The notes beneath the pieces are model-generated. The model was not told the origin of the DNA and did not search any database. It saw only the letters and a program-made list of their open reading frames with translations. Below are positions 11,105-20,508 of a stretch of DNA of 59,361 nt, piece after piece. The first letter of the stretch is position 1; the number at the start of each line of letters is the position of its first letter. A program made the translations under genes and the position numbers. This DNA is from Lacticaseibacillus songhuajiangensis (lineage in GTDB: Bacteria; Bacillota; Bacilli; Lactobacillales; Lactobacillaceae), in NCBI RefSeq assembly GCF_003946025.1, contig NZ_RHNR01000009.1, positions 1-59,361 on the forward strand. The letters are read 5' to 3'.

Positions 11105-12760
11105 ATGAGTTCATGGTATGATCACGCAATTATTTATCAGGTATATCCGAAGTCTTTTCAAGATAGCAATGGGGATGGGATTGGCGACCTTAATGGGATT
11201 CGGCAACGGATTCCCTATTTACAAAAGTTGGGAATTAACGCCGTGTGGCTTAACCCCATTTTCGTGTCGCCGCAAGTTGATAACGGTTATGATGTGGCGA
11301 ATTACTACGCGATTGATGAGCAAATTGGCACAATGGCAGAAATGGATAGCCTGATTAAGGAATTGCACGCAGCGGGAATTCACCTCATTCTCGATTTTGT
11401 GCTTAATCACACGTCAGACCAACACCCATGGTTCAAGGATGCTTTGGCAAATCCGGACGGCTTGTATCGTGACTACTATATTTTTAAGGGACATGACAAC
11501 CGGCGGCCGAACAACTGGGGAAGTTTTTTTGGTGGCTCAGTATGGGAACCGGATCCATCGGGAACGGGAGAATCATATTTCCACCTTTTCGACAAACACA
11601 TGCCGGACTTAAACTGGGCTAATCCGGAGGTACGTTTGTCGATGGAAGACGTTGCCCGTTTCTGGCTTGGGCGTGGTGTTGATGGATTGCGAATTGATGC
11701 TTTCATTCACATCGCGAAGGCAAATCTTGATCAGGACTTTCCGACAACTGCTGACAATTCACAACCGGTGCTTGCGGAGCCGTTCTACGCCAATTTACCG
11801 CAAGTACAAAGCTGGTTGCGTCCGTTCAGCCAGCGCATACGTGCCGATTATCCGGACGTTTTTCTGCTAGGGGAGGCGGCCAGCGCTAACGTTAACTTGG
11901 CTGTTGACTACACTAGTCCGGAGGCACACCTGATGGATTCAGTAATCACTTTCCGCTACTTTCCAACCACAAACACAGGAATTGACAGCGCAATTGCGAC
12001 CAACTTACAACCAGCATCAATCGACTGGCCGGAATTCAAGAAAACACAGGTGACGTGGCAACAAACCCTTAGTGGTGTGTCACGACCAATTCTATATTGG
12101 GGTAACCATGATATGGCGCGAGTGATGACCCGCGTTGCCCACACGCCAGTTGCAGCTGCCAGTCTGGCAATGTTGATGTATTTGCAGCAAGGAACCCCGA
12201 TTATTTATTATGGCGAAGAGTTGGGCATGGAAAACCTGCACTATGATACCGTTGCGCCTTTTGCAGATGGTAGCGTAGACGATTTTGTGGAGACGGCACA
12301 AAAGGCAGGCTATTCTGCCGCAGACGCCCTCACGATGGCAAGTGCCACGCACAAAATGCCAGCGCGGGGACCGATGCTGTGGGATGACTCCGCGCACAAT
12401 GGATTCTCGACGCACAAGCCCTGGAACGATGGCCGGAGCGACGAAACTGCGAGTGCTGAGCGGCAGAGCAGTGACCCGCACAGCATGCTAAGTTTTTACC
12501 AGCAATTGATTCAGCTCAAGCAACAAGCGCTTTTCGAAGACGGTGACTACTGTCTACTCAGTACGGGTGATGATACTTATGTCTACCGGCGCCAACTAGG
12601 CCAGCAGACTGCCTACGTTGTCATTAATCTCAGTAGCCAGAAGACGGTAATCACCTTACCCGCTGCAGCGGCGCAAGTTATGCTGAGTGCAGGTGATTAT
12701 ACAGTGAATGACCAGCAGATTATTCTGGGGGCACATGCCGGACTTGCGCTTAGCGTTTAA
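11105..12760 (+). CDS. GH13 alpha-glucosidase of the maltodextrin cluster (first paralogue)
   Basis: A 551-residue cytoplasmic GH13 exo-alpha-glucosidase with no signal peptide. The typical start AIIYQVYPKSFQDSNGDGIGDL leads into the (beta/alpha)8 barrel. Catalytic nucleophile D198 lies in GLRIDAFIH, acid/base E257 in LLGEAAS, and the transition-state Asp D336 in GNHDMAR; a C-terminal beta domain follows. It hydrolyses terminal glucose from short malto- or isomalto-oligosaccharides. The residue after the nucleophile is Ala199, whereas the second paralogue at 18849 has Val199, the residue linked to alpha-1,6 preference, so the two enzymes probably divide linkages. ATG 11105 is preceded by AGAGGGGG. 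It is the first gene of the cluster, behind the 11021 operator. Confidence 0.88.
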   Translation: MSSWYDHAIIYQVYPKSFQDSNGDGIGDLNGIRQRIPYLQKLGINAVWLNPIFVSPQVDNGYDVANYYAIDEQIGTMAEMDSLIKELHAAGIHLILDFVLNHTSDQHPWFKDALANPDGLYRDYYIFKGHDNRRPNNWGSFFGGSVWEPDPSGTGESYFHLFDKHMPDLNWANPEVRLSMEDVARFWLGRGVDGLRIDAFIHIAKANLDQDFPTTADNSQPVLAEPFYANLPQVQSWLRPFSQRIRADYPDVFLLGEAASANVNLAVDYTSPEAHLMDSVITFRYFPTTNTGIDSAIATNLQPASIDWPEFKKTQVTWQQTLSGVSRPILYWGNHDMARVMTRVAHTPVAAASLAMLMYLQQGTPIIYYGEELGMENLHYDTVAPFADGSVDDFVETAQKAGYSAADALTMASATHKMPARGPMLWDDSAHNGFSTHKPWNDGRSDETASAERQSSDPHSMLSFYQQLIQLKQQALFEDGDYCLLSTGDDTYVYRRQLGQQTAYVVINLSSQKTVITLPAAAAQVMLSAGDYTVNDQQIILGAHAGLALSV

Positions 12761-12807
12761 GTAATATGGTGGCTATCTCAATCTCTTCAAATATGGAGGA
12801 ACAACAG

Positions 12808-14553
12808 ATGAATTCAGCAGCATTTAAGCACCGTCCAGAAAGCGAAGACGCCTACCTCGTGGATGCAGACCATTTGCAGATTCGTTTCCACGCGGCAAAA
12901 GATGATTTGCAGTCAGTTGAATTGATTTACGGCGATCCGTACTGGACCATTCCGAACGCAAGCGGCGAAACCACTTTTGCATACAGCCACGTTCCGATGG
13001 TCAAAATTAGTACCGGTGAAACACATGATCACTGGGAAGTAACAATCGGTGGGCCATACCGTCGCGAGCAGTACCTGTTTGCAGTGATGGATCAGGACGG
13101 AAATCGAGAAGTATTTGGTGATCGGGGGTTGCGGGCCGATACCGAAGAAAACCGGTTGACGATGACGAATTATTTCCGCATTCCGTACTTTCATGTCATT
13201 GACATGGTACAAACCCCAGAATGGGTGAAGGACACGGTCTGGTACCAAATCTTCCCTGAACGTTTTGCAAATGGGGATCGTAGCAATGATCCCGCAGGAA
13301 CTAAGCCATGGCGGCCAGAAGATCACCCCGGTCGGGAAGATTTTTACGGCGGCGATTTGCAAGGTGTCTTGAATCACTTGGACGACTTGCAGGAATTAGG
13401 CGTGAACGGGCTATACTTCTGCCCAGTATTCACTGCAAGCTCAAACCACAAGTATGACACGATTGATTACTTGGCAATTGATCCAGCTTTTGGTGACAAG
13501 GCCTTGTTTGCCCATCTTGTGACCGAGGCACATAGGCGTGGTATGAAGGTCATGCTGGATGCCGTGTTTAACCACATGGGGTATGAGTCCATGCAGTGGC
13601 AAGACGTTTTGCGAAACGGTGCACAGTCGCGTTTTGCAGACTGGTTCCATATCCACGAGTTCCCACTGACGCCCTTCCGTGATCCAATCAAGGGCGAAGG
13701 TGAACCGCAGTTTGATACCTTTGGGTTTGAACCGCACATGCCGAAGCTCAACACCGCCAACCCGGAAGTGCAGGCGTACTTGCTGGAGGTGGCAACCTAC
13801 TGGATTCGTGAATTTGACATTGATGCTTGGCGTCTGGATGTCGCAAATGAGGTGGATCATCATTTCTGGAAACAGTTCTACACCGCGGTCACGGCCGTCA
13901 AACCAGACTTTTACGTTCTTGGCGAAGTGTGGCATTCCAGTCAGTCATGGTTGAATGGTGATGAGTTCTCGGGCGTTATGAACTACGCGTACACGCAATT
14001 GGTGATGGACCATTTCCTGACTGGTGAGCAGAGTGCTGGGCAAATGCTGGCACGCCTCGCCGATCAGCTGATGCTATATCGGGACCAGACGAACCAGGTG
14101 ATGCTTAACATGTTGGATTCTCACGACACTGCACGCATTTTGACCTTAGCCGGCGATAATTTTGACCTGGCCTTGCAGACTCTTGCTTTTGTCTTTGTAC
14201 AGACTGGAGCTCCGTGCATCTATTATGGCACCGAGATGGGCATGGATGGCGCCAATGATCCAGACGACCGGCGACCGATGGATTGGTCGCAACTTGGCGG
14301 ATTGCAGTGGCAGCGGGTCGCAGCACTGATTCACATGCGCCGCAGTCACGCCCGGATTTTAGGGCGAGGTGCGACGCACTTTGAACTAACGGCGACCGGC
14401 TTGATTCGTGTCCGCCGGGGCAGTAGCCACGGTATTGAGGCCTACTTCAACACGACGAAGACAGCGGTCAAGGTGGACGCGACTGCCTTGTTGGAACAGG
14501 GCTTCACGGCCAGTGAACTGCAACCAAACGGTTTTGTAATTGCTGAGTATTGA
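12808..14553 (+). CDS. Neopullulanase/maltogenic amylase-type GH13_20 enzyme
   Basis: A 581-residue protein with an N-terminal CBM34-like dimerisation domain (about 1-125) and a GH13_20 catalytic barrel. Nucleophile D344 lies in WRLDVANE, acid/base E373 in LGEVWH, and D440 in LDSHDTAR; the VANE signature is characteristic of neopullulanase, cyclomaltodextrinase and maltogenic amylase. It has no signal sequence, so it acts inside the cell on imported maltodextrins or cyclodextrins and releases mainly maltose for maltose phosphorylase. ATG 12808 follows GGAGG (12795-12799); an upstream in-frame start at 12766 has no ribosome site. Confidence 0.9.
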   Translation: MNSAAFKHRPESEDAYLVDADHLQIRFHAAKDDLQSVELIYGDPYWTIPNASGETTFAYSHVPMVKISTGETHDHWEVTIGGPYRREQYLFAVMDQDGNREVFGDRGLRADTEENRLTMTNYFRIPYFHVIDMVQTPEWVKDTVWYQIFPERFANGDRSNDPAGTKPWRPEDHPGREDFYGGDLQGVLNHLDDLQELGVNGLYFCPVFTASSNHKYDTIDYLAIDPAFGDKALFAHLVTEAHRRGMKVMLDAVFNHMGYESMQWQDVLRNGAQSRFADWFHIHEFPLTPFRDPIKGEGEPQFDTFGFEPHMPKLNTANPEVQAYLLEVATYWIREFDIDAWRLDVANEVDHHFWKQFYTAVTAVKPDFYVLGEVWHSSQSWLNGDEFSGVMNYAYTQLVMDHFLTGEQSAGQMLARLADQLMLYRDQTNQVMLNMLDSHDTARILTLAGDNFDLALQTLAFVFVQTGAPCIYYGTEMGMDGANDPDDRRPMDWSQLGGLQWQRVAALIHMRRSHARILGRGATHFELTATGLIRVRRGSSHGIEAYFNTTKTAVKVDATALLEQGFTASELQPNGFVIAEY

Positions 14554-14572
14554 TATTCTGATAGCGGTAACA
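14554..14572 (+). promoter_or_regulatory. Second copy of the cre-like operator, before malP
   Basis: TATTCTG followed by ATAGCGGTAACA, core TGATAGCGGTAACA (14559-14572). It shares 17 of 19 positions with the site at 11021 and starts one base after the preceding stop codon. The rest of the 171-base gap holds an 8-bp perfect inverted repeat, GCCAAGGG (14685-14692) with CCCTTGGC (14704-14711), ending just before the malP ribosome site. This suggests that malP and the downstream genes have their own regulated start. Confidence 0.5.
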
Positions 14573-14724
14573 GAGATTTCAATCTAGAAATAGCGCTTTC
14601 TTTCCGTAATACTAGAACTTGTAGCAAGCGCCAGTGCGGCGCGAACCTGCGACCATGGGCACAGCTCATGAGTGCAAACAAGAAGCCAAGGGTAAGCACA
14701 AGGCCCTTGGCCACGGAGAAGAAC

Positions 14725-17001
14725 ATGAAGAGAATATTTGAAATTGATCCGTGGCTGGTTCAGACCCATGAGTTCAGCAAAACGGATAAACGCTTACAAG
14801 AAAGTATTACGGCGATTGGCAACGGTTATATGGGGATGCGCGGTAACTTCGAAGAAGGTTACTCTGGTGATCATCTGCAGGGTACTTACATCGGGGGGAC
14901 ATGGTACCCCGATAAAACGCGCGTTGGCTGGTGGAAGAACGGTTATCCCGAGTATTTTGGCAAGGTGATCAACGCTCCAAGTTTTATCGATATTGGTATT
15001 AAGGTGAACGGGGTCAAGGTCGACCTTGCGACGAGCCAGTTTCGTGACTTTGCGTTAAGCCTGGATATGCATCAAGGATTGCTTAAGCGCAGTTTCGTGC
15101 TTGAAACTGCGGACGCCGAGGTGCGTTTTGACTTCCGCCGTTTCCTCAGTTCGACGGTTAAGCAAGCCGCACTGATTGAACTTGAAGCCACGTTGCTTAG
15201 TGGGCACGCGCAACTCGAACTCGATGCCGGCATCAACGGTCAGGTTGTTAACGAGGATAGCAACTATGACGAACACTTCTGGGTGACGGATACGCAGGAC
15301 GCGGCCGCTGGTTACTTGCAGATGACCACTAAGGCCAATCCGTTCGGAGTTCCGCGGTTCACGGTGGCACTAGGACAGACAATTCGGGTCGACGGTGTAC
15401 CAACTCAGGGAGCGCAAAGTGCTACTTCTGGATGTGTGAATGCGCACTTCGAATTCAATCTACGTCGGGATGAAACATTGCACTTTGAAAAGGACGTTGC
15501 CGTCATCACTAGCCGGGACGTTGAGCCGGCGCGGCAACGTGCAGCAGTCGCCGAGACTCTGACAGCCGTGCAGACGCAAAGCTTTGCGTCTAACTTGCAT
15601 GCGCACGAGTCCGTCTGGCAGAAACGGTGGGCCCAAAGCGACGTGACCATCACTGGTGATGACGCGGCACAGCAAGGAATTCGCTTTAGTCTCGTGCAGA
15701 TGTTCATGACCTACTACGGTGAAGACAAGCGTTTGAACATCGGGCCGAAGGGTTTCACCGGTGAAAAATACGGTGGTGCAACCTACTGGGATACTGAAGC
15801 GTATGACGTCCCAATGTATCTGGCAGTGACACCGCCGGACGTCACACGTGCACTGCTTCAGTACCGGCACGACCAGCTGCCTGGTGCATACCATAACGCC
15901 CGGCAACAAGGTCTCGCCGGCGCCCTCTTCCCTATGGTTACTTTTAACGGGATTGAGTGCCACAACGAGTGGGAAATCACCTTTGAAGAGCTACATCGGA
16001 ATGCTGCCGTCGCCTTCGCGGTGCGTCAGTACACACAATACACCGGTGACGAAACGTACGTTAATGGCCCGGGACTAGAGGTGCTAGTAGGCATCGCCCG
16101 TTTCTGGGCTGATCGGGTGCATTTCAGCCGCCGTAAGCAGCAATACATGATTCATGGTGTAACCGGGCCGAACGAATACGAAAACAACGTCAACAACAAC
16201 TGGTATACCAACACCATGGCGTCATGGTGTCTGGAATACGCACTTGAGCGGCTACCGCATGGTAACGCCGCGGTGCTGGCAAAGTTGGCAGTGGGCGAAG
16301 AAGAACGTGCCCACTGGCAGGACATCATTGACCGGATGTACAAACCAGTTGATGACAAGCTGGGTATCTTCGTTCAGCATGACACCTTCCTGGATAAAGA
16401 TATCCGTCCGGCTGCCAGCATTCCTGCAGACCAGCGACCAATCAACCAACACTGGTCTTGGGATCGTATTCTACGTTCACCATTTATCAAGCAGGCGGAC
16501 GTACTCCAGGGCATTTATTTCCTCAATGAACGTTTTACGCGGGAACAAAAGGAAGCTAACTTTGACTTTTACGAACCGCTAACTGTGCACGAAAGCTCAC
16601 TAAGTGCGTCCATCCACGCCATTTTGGCTGCCGAACTTGGCAAGGACGAAAAAGCTGTTGAATTGTACGCTCGCACGTCCCGCCTGGATCTTGATAACTA
16701 CAACAATGACACCGACGATGGACTGCACATCACATCGATGAGTGGTGGCTGGCTCGCCATTGTTCAAGGATTTGCTGGGATGCGCTACGACGCTGCCGGC
16801 TTACGCTTTAAGCCATTTCTCCCGCGGAAATGGGAGAACTACGGATTTAAACTCAATTACCGGGGACGCATTCTCGGCGTCCAGGTCGGTAAGCAAGCGG
16901 TGTTTACCCTGATTCAGGGTGATCCATTGACGATTGAAGTAAACGGGCAAAAGGTTCAGCTTGAGGAGGGGACAGCGCATGCTCAAAGGCTTGATATTTG
17001 A
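14725..17001 (+). CDS. malP: Maltose phosphorylase (GH65)
   Basis: A 758-residue GH65 inverting phosphorylase that converts maltose and phosphate to glucose and beta-D-glucose 1-phosphate. The start MKRIFEIDPW and the stretch AIGNGYMGMRGNFEEGYSGD match lactobacillar maltose phosphorylases. The catalytic acid is Glu484 in GPNEYENN, equivalent to Glu487 of the Lactobacillus brevis enzyme. ATG 14725 has GGAGA upstream and matches relatives; an in-frame ATG at 14668 would add 19 unconserved residues and has no ribosome site. The end overlaps pgmB by 23 bases, so the two pathway-consecutive enzymes are probably translationally coupled. Confidence 0.94.
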   Translation: MKRIFEIDPWLVQTHEFSKTDKRLQESITAIGNGYMGMRGNFEEGYSGDHLQGTYIGGTWYPDKTRVGWWKNGYPEYFGKVINAPSFIDIGIKVNGVKVDLATSQFRDFALSLDMHQGLLKRSFVLETADAEVRFDFRRFLSSTVKQAALIELEATLLSGHAQLELDAGINGQVVNEDSNYDEHFWVTDTQDAAAGYLQMTTKANPFGVPRFTVALGQTIRVDGVPTQGAQSATSGCVNAHFEFNLRRDETLHFEKDVAVITSRDVEPARQRAAVAETLTAVQTQSFASNLHAHESVWQKRWAQSDVTITGDDAAQQGIRFSLVQMFMTYYGEDKRLNIGPKGFTGEKYGGATYWDTEAYDVPMYLAVTPPDVTRALLQYRHDQLPGAYHNARQQGLAGALFPMVTFNGIECHNEWEITFEELHRNAAVAFAVRQYTQYTGDETYVNGPGLEVLVGIARFWADRVHFSRRKQQYMIHGVTGPNEYENNVNNNWYTNTMASWCLEYALERLPHGNAAVLAKLAVGEEERAHWQDIIDRMYKPVDDKLGIFVQHDTFLDKDIRPAASIPADQRPINQHWSWDRILRSPFIKQADVLQGIYFLNERFTREQKEANFDFYEPLTVHESSLSASIHAILAAELGKDEKAVELYARTSRLDLDNYNNDTDDGLHITSMSGGWLAIVQGFAGMRYDAAGLRFKPFLPRKWENYGFKLNYRGRILGVQVGKQAVFTLIQGDPLTIEVNGQKVQLEEGTAHAQRLDI

Positions 17002-17671
17002 TTTAGACGGCGTGATTACCGACTCAGCCCGGTTTCACCTCGCAGCCTGGAACGAATTGGCACGGCAATTGGGCATTGAATTACCACCAGAGGCAAATGA
17101 TGACCTGCGCGGTCGCTCGCGGATGGATTCACTAGCGGTGATTCTAAATTACGGAGGTCAAGTGGGACGCTACAGCGAGGAAGAACTTGCTGCATTTGCC
17201 GCACAGAAAAACGCCGCGTACACGAAGTTGATCGCTGGGATGACGGAAGCGGACGTATTGCCTGGCATTCACCGCCTGCTCGATGATGCAAAGACGAGTG
17301 GTTTAACAATGGCAATCGCGTCGGCATCGCGTAACGCACCCGTGATTTTGAACCAGCTACGGCTTACGGATTACTTCACGGCAACCGTGGATCCGAATGA
17401 TTTGCAACATGGAAAACCCGATCCGGAGATTTTTGTCAGGGCGCAGAAGCTCCTCGGACTGCAGACAGATGAGGTGATCAGCTTTGAAGACGCCTCCGCT
17501 GGGGTGCAGGCAATTAAAGCTGCGGGACAGTATGCGGTTGGAATTGGGGATGTGCATGTACTGGCGGCAGCTGATTACAATGTTCCGGATACGGGTGCGC
17601 TCGTGCTAAGCAAAATAAAAGTAGCGTTTGACACCCAAACGCAAACGAAAGAAGAGATGAGTCATGGTTGA
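16979..17671 (+). CDS. pgmB: beta-Phosphoglucomutase
   Basis: A 230-residue HAD-superfamily enzyme that converts beta-glucose 1-phosphate from MalP to glucose 6-phosphate. It has nucleophile and acid/base Asp8/Asp10 in FDLDGVITD, the SASRNAP phosphate loop, Lys in HGKPDPEIF and the Mg-binding EDASAG motif. These positions match the Lactococcus lactis enzyme (about 221 residues). ATG 16979 follows GAGGAGGG inside the end of malP; the gene ends 8 bases into the ATPase gene. Confidence 0.94.
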   Translation: MLKGLIFDLDGVITDSARFHLAAWNELARQLGIELPPEANDDLRGRSRMDSLAVILNYGGQVGRYSEEELAAFAAQKNAAYTKLIAGMTEADVLPGIHRLLDDAKTSGLTMAIASASRNAPVILNQLRLTDYFTATVDPNDLQHGKPDPEIFVRAQKLLGLQTDEVISFEDASAGVQAIKAAGQYAVGIGDVHVLAAADYNVPDTGALVLSKIKVAFDTQTQTKEEMSHG

Positions 17672-18821
17672 AATTGATCTGAACCACCTGTACAAGCAGT
17701 ATGAGCATGCAGATTCGCCATCGGTCATGGACTTTGACCTGCACATCAAGGATAAAGAGTTCATTGTGTTTGTCGGACCGTCTGGTTGTGGGAAGTCCAC
17801 CACGCTGCGGATGATTGCGGGCCTTGAAGACATTACGAAGGGGACGCTCGAAATCGACCACGATGTGAAGAACGACGTGGCCCCCAAAGATCGCAACATT
17901 GCGATGGTTTTCCAGAACTACGCGCTGTACCCACACATGAGTGTGTACGACAACATGGCTTTTGGGCTCAAGTTGCGTCATTACAAGAAGGGCGAGATTG
18001 ACCAGCGTGTAGAGAATGCGGCTGAGATTCTTGGCCTGACTGATTTTCTCGAGCGCAAGCCGGCCGATCTGTCTGGGGGGCAACGCCAACGTGTAGCCCT
18101 AGGGCGCGCGATTGTCCGGGACGCCCCAATCTTCCTCATGGATGAACCACTCTCGAACCTGGATGCCAAGCTGCGAATCTCCATGCGTGCCGAGATTGCC
18201 CAGTTGCACCAGCGGCTGGGGACCACGACCATTTATGTGACCCATGACCAAACCGAAGCGATGACCATGGCCGACCGCGTTGTCGTCATGTCTGTTGGTA
18301 AAATTCAGCAGATTGGAACCCCTGCAGAAATCTACCAACACCCAAAGAATCAGTTCGTGGCGGGCTTCATCGGCTCCCCGGCAATGAACTTTTTCCAAGT
18401 GCATTACAAGGATGGTCAGATTAGTGATGGCAAGGGCTTGGTACTTAGCGTGCCGGCCGGCCGTGCCAGCATTTTGAACGAGAAGGGCTATAACGACAAG
18501 GACATCATCTTCGGAATTCGCCCTGAAGACATTCACAGTGAGGAAGCCTTCCGCGAAACTTGGCCAGATGCCGTTGTTACCTCCGAGGTTGTGGTTTCTG
18601 AATTGTTGGGTGCCACCTTACAGATGTACATGAAGGTGGACGGTACAGAATTCATCTCGATGATTCCTGCTCGCGACTTGCACCAACCAGGCGAAACGAT
18701 TGAAATGGGTTTCGATATCAACAAGGCGCATTTCTTCGATAAGGACACCACAGACGCAATTGTGGAGGATTCGCCGCAAGCCGGAGTTGCTGCTGAGAAC
18801 GCCGAGGTCGCTGCAAGTTAG
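17664..18821 (+). CDS. malK: MalK/MsmK-type sugar ABC transporter ATPase
   Basis: A 385-residue CUT1-family ATPase that energises the MalEFG importer. Walker A GPSGCGKST is at 38-46, signature LSGGQRQR begins at 136, Walker B IFLMDEP with D-loop SNLDAK follows near 155-166, the H-loop is VTHDQ, and the last 130 residues form a TOBE/MOP-type regulatory domain. Such ATPases can serve several sugar importers; its place among the mal genes points to maltodextrin. It overlaps pgmB by 8 bases and ends in an Ala-rich tail. Confidence 0.93.
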   Translation: MVEIDLNHLYKQYEHADSPSVMDFDLHIKDKEFIVFVGPSGCGKSTTLRMIAGLEDITKGTLEIDHDVKNDVAPKDRNIAMVFQNYALYPHMSVYDNMAFGLKLRHYKKGEIDQRVENAAEILGLTDFLERKPADLSGGQRQRVALGRAIVRDAPIFLMDEPLSNLDAKLRISMRAEIAQLHQRLGTTTIYVTHDQTEAMTMADRVVVMSVGKIQQIGTPAEIYQHPKNQFVAGFIGSPAMNFFQVHYKDGQISDGKGLVLSVPAGRASILNEKGYNDKDIIFGIRPEDIHSEEAFRETWPDAVVTSEVVVSELLGATLQMYMKVDGTEFISMIPARDLHQPGETIEMGFDINKAHFFDKDTTDAIVEDSPQAGVAAENAEVAAS

Positions 18822-18848
18822 GTGATGACACCTGAAGGAGGTGGTTGC

Positions 18849-20468
18849 ATGGCCCAGTGGTGGCAAAAAGCCGTGATTTACCAGATCTACCCGAAGAGTT
18901 TTCAAGATAGCAACGGGGATGGCATTGGTGATATTCCGGGAATTATTTCCCGGCTTGACTACTTGGCAGGTTTAGGAATTGATGCAATTTGGCTGAGCCC
19001 AGTGTATCAGTCGCCCGGCGTCGATAACGGCTACGACATCGCGGACTACGAAGCTATCGACCCGCAGTACGGCACAATGGCCGATATGGACGAGTTGATC
19101 ATGCAGGCACGTAAGCGCGGTATCCGAATTATCATGGATCTGGTCGTTAATCACACATCAGATCAACACGAATGGTTTAAGCAAGCGCGTAGTAGCCGTG
19201 ATAATCCATATCGTGATTACTATGTCTGGCGTGATGGGCGAGACGGCAATCCGCCAAATGACATGCAGTCAACGTTTTCCGGATCTGCATGGACCTATGA
19301 CAAAGCCAGCGGCCAGTATTATTTGCACCTCTTTGCAGCGCAGCAACCTGATTTGAATTGGGAAAATCCGGAACTACGGCAGGCTGTTTACAAGATGATG
19401 AACTTCTGGATTGCCAAGGGAATCGGTGGCTTCCGAATGGATGTGATTGATCTCATCGGCAAAATTCCGGATGCGCAAATTCGCGAGAACGGGCCGCATT
19501 TGCATGACTACCTGAAGGAGATGCGCGCCGCCACCATCGGTGATCAGGACCTGATGACCGTGGGTGAGACTTGGGGCGCTACGCCAGCAATCGCGCAGCA
19601 ATATTCTGACCCAGCGCGTCATGAGTTGTCCATGGTTTTTCAATTTGAAGCCATGCAACTCGACCAGCAAGCGGGTAAAGAAAAATGGGATTTAATGCCG
19701 CTTGATCACGCCACGTTGAAGGCAGTGCTTGTGAAATGGCAGACTGAACTTGATTACACGGCCGGGTGGAATAGTCAATTTTGGAACAATCATGATTTGC
19801 CGCGGATTGTCTCTCGCTGGGGTGACGACGGTCAGTACCGCGTCAAGAGTGCCCAGATGTTTGCCATCCTGCTACACCTGTTGCGCGGAACACCTTACAT
19901 TTATCAGGGCGAGGAAATCGGCATGACCAATCACCACGTCAAGTCCATCGATGAAGTCAGTGATATTGAAAGTCGCAACATGTATCGTGAACGGCTGGCC
20001 GCTGGTTATTCGGAATCAGCAATCTTACATTCAATTAACGTTAAGGGGCGTGACAATGCGCGTACCCCAATGCAGTGGACAGACACACGAAATGCCGGCT
20101 TCAGTACTGGTCAACCCTGGCTCGCCGTTAATCCTAATTACAAACAGATTAATGTCACAAATACACTGAGGGAAGCGGACTCGGTGTACCGGACATACCG
20201 GCAGCTCATCAAGCTCCGGCATGAGGAGCCGATCATCACGAGCGGTAGTTTTACAAACATTACTAACGTTCCGCGGACGGTAATGGCCTACTACCGCCAG
20301 GCGAATCAGCAGCGGTGGCTCGTTGTTGCCAACATGACCGCTGAAACACCGACGATTGATTTACCGGATACCGCTAAGCAACTCGTCATTGGTAACGAGC
20401 CTGACAGCGATTTGAACCTGCAGAAACGTGTACTAAGACCATATGAAGCATTTGTTGTTGAAGTTTAG
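18849..20468 (+). CDS. malL: Oligo-1,6-glucosidase/dextran glucosidase-type GH13 enzyme (second paralogue)
   Basis: A 539-residue GH13_31 enzyme. Nucleophile D198 lies in GGFRMDVID, acid/base E240 in VGETWG, and D316 in NNHDLPR. Val199 right after the nucleophile is the residue linked experimentally to alpha-1,6 specificity in this subfamily, and the stretch DVIDLIGKIPD is typical of oligo-1,6-glucosidases and dextran glucosidases. It probably debranches isomaltose or panose units left from starch breakdown. ATG 18849 follows AAGGAGGTGG (18835-18844); an in-frame start at 18822 adds nine residues upstream of that site and is rejected. It shares the YPKSFQDSNGDGIGD start block with the 11105 paralogue. 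Confidence 0.9.
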   Translation: MAQWWQKAVIYQIYPKSFQDSNGDGIGDIPGIISRLDYLAGLGIDAIWLSPVYQSPGVDNGYDIADYEAIDPQYGTMADMDELIMQARKRGIRIIMDLVVNHTSDQHEWFKQARSSRDNPYRDYYVWRDGRDGNPPNDMQSTFSGSAWTYDKASGQYYLHLFAAQQPDLNWENPELRQAVYKMMNFWIAKGIGGFRMDVIDLIGKIPDAQIRENGPHLHDYLKEMRAATIGDQDLMTVGETWGATPAIAQQYSDPARHELSMVFQFEAMQLDQQAGKEKWDLMPLDHATLKAVLVKWQTELDYTAGWNSQFWNNHDLPRIVSRWGDDGQYRVKSAQMFAILLHLLRGTPYIYQGEEIGMTNHHVKSIDEVSDIESRNMYRERLAAGYSESAILHSINVKGRDNARTPMQWTDTRNAGFSTGQPWLAVNPNYKQINVTNTLREADSVYRTYRQLIKLRHEEPIITSGSFTNITNVPRTVMAYYRQANQQRWLVVANMTAETPTIDLPDTAKQLVIGNEPDSDLNLQKRVLRPYEAFVVEV

Positions 20469-20508
20469 CGAAAAAACACATTATTCGACATATGAGGAGA
20501 AGAAGATT

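Noticed and set aside
14583..14602. AGAAATAGCGCTTTCT as a cre site before malP
   Set aside because: Aligned on its CG it misses several required cre positions; the site at 14559 fits much better.
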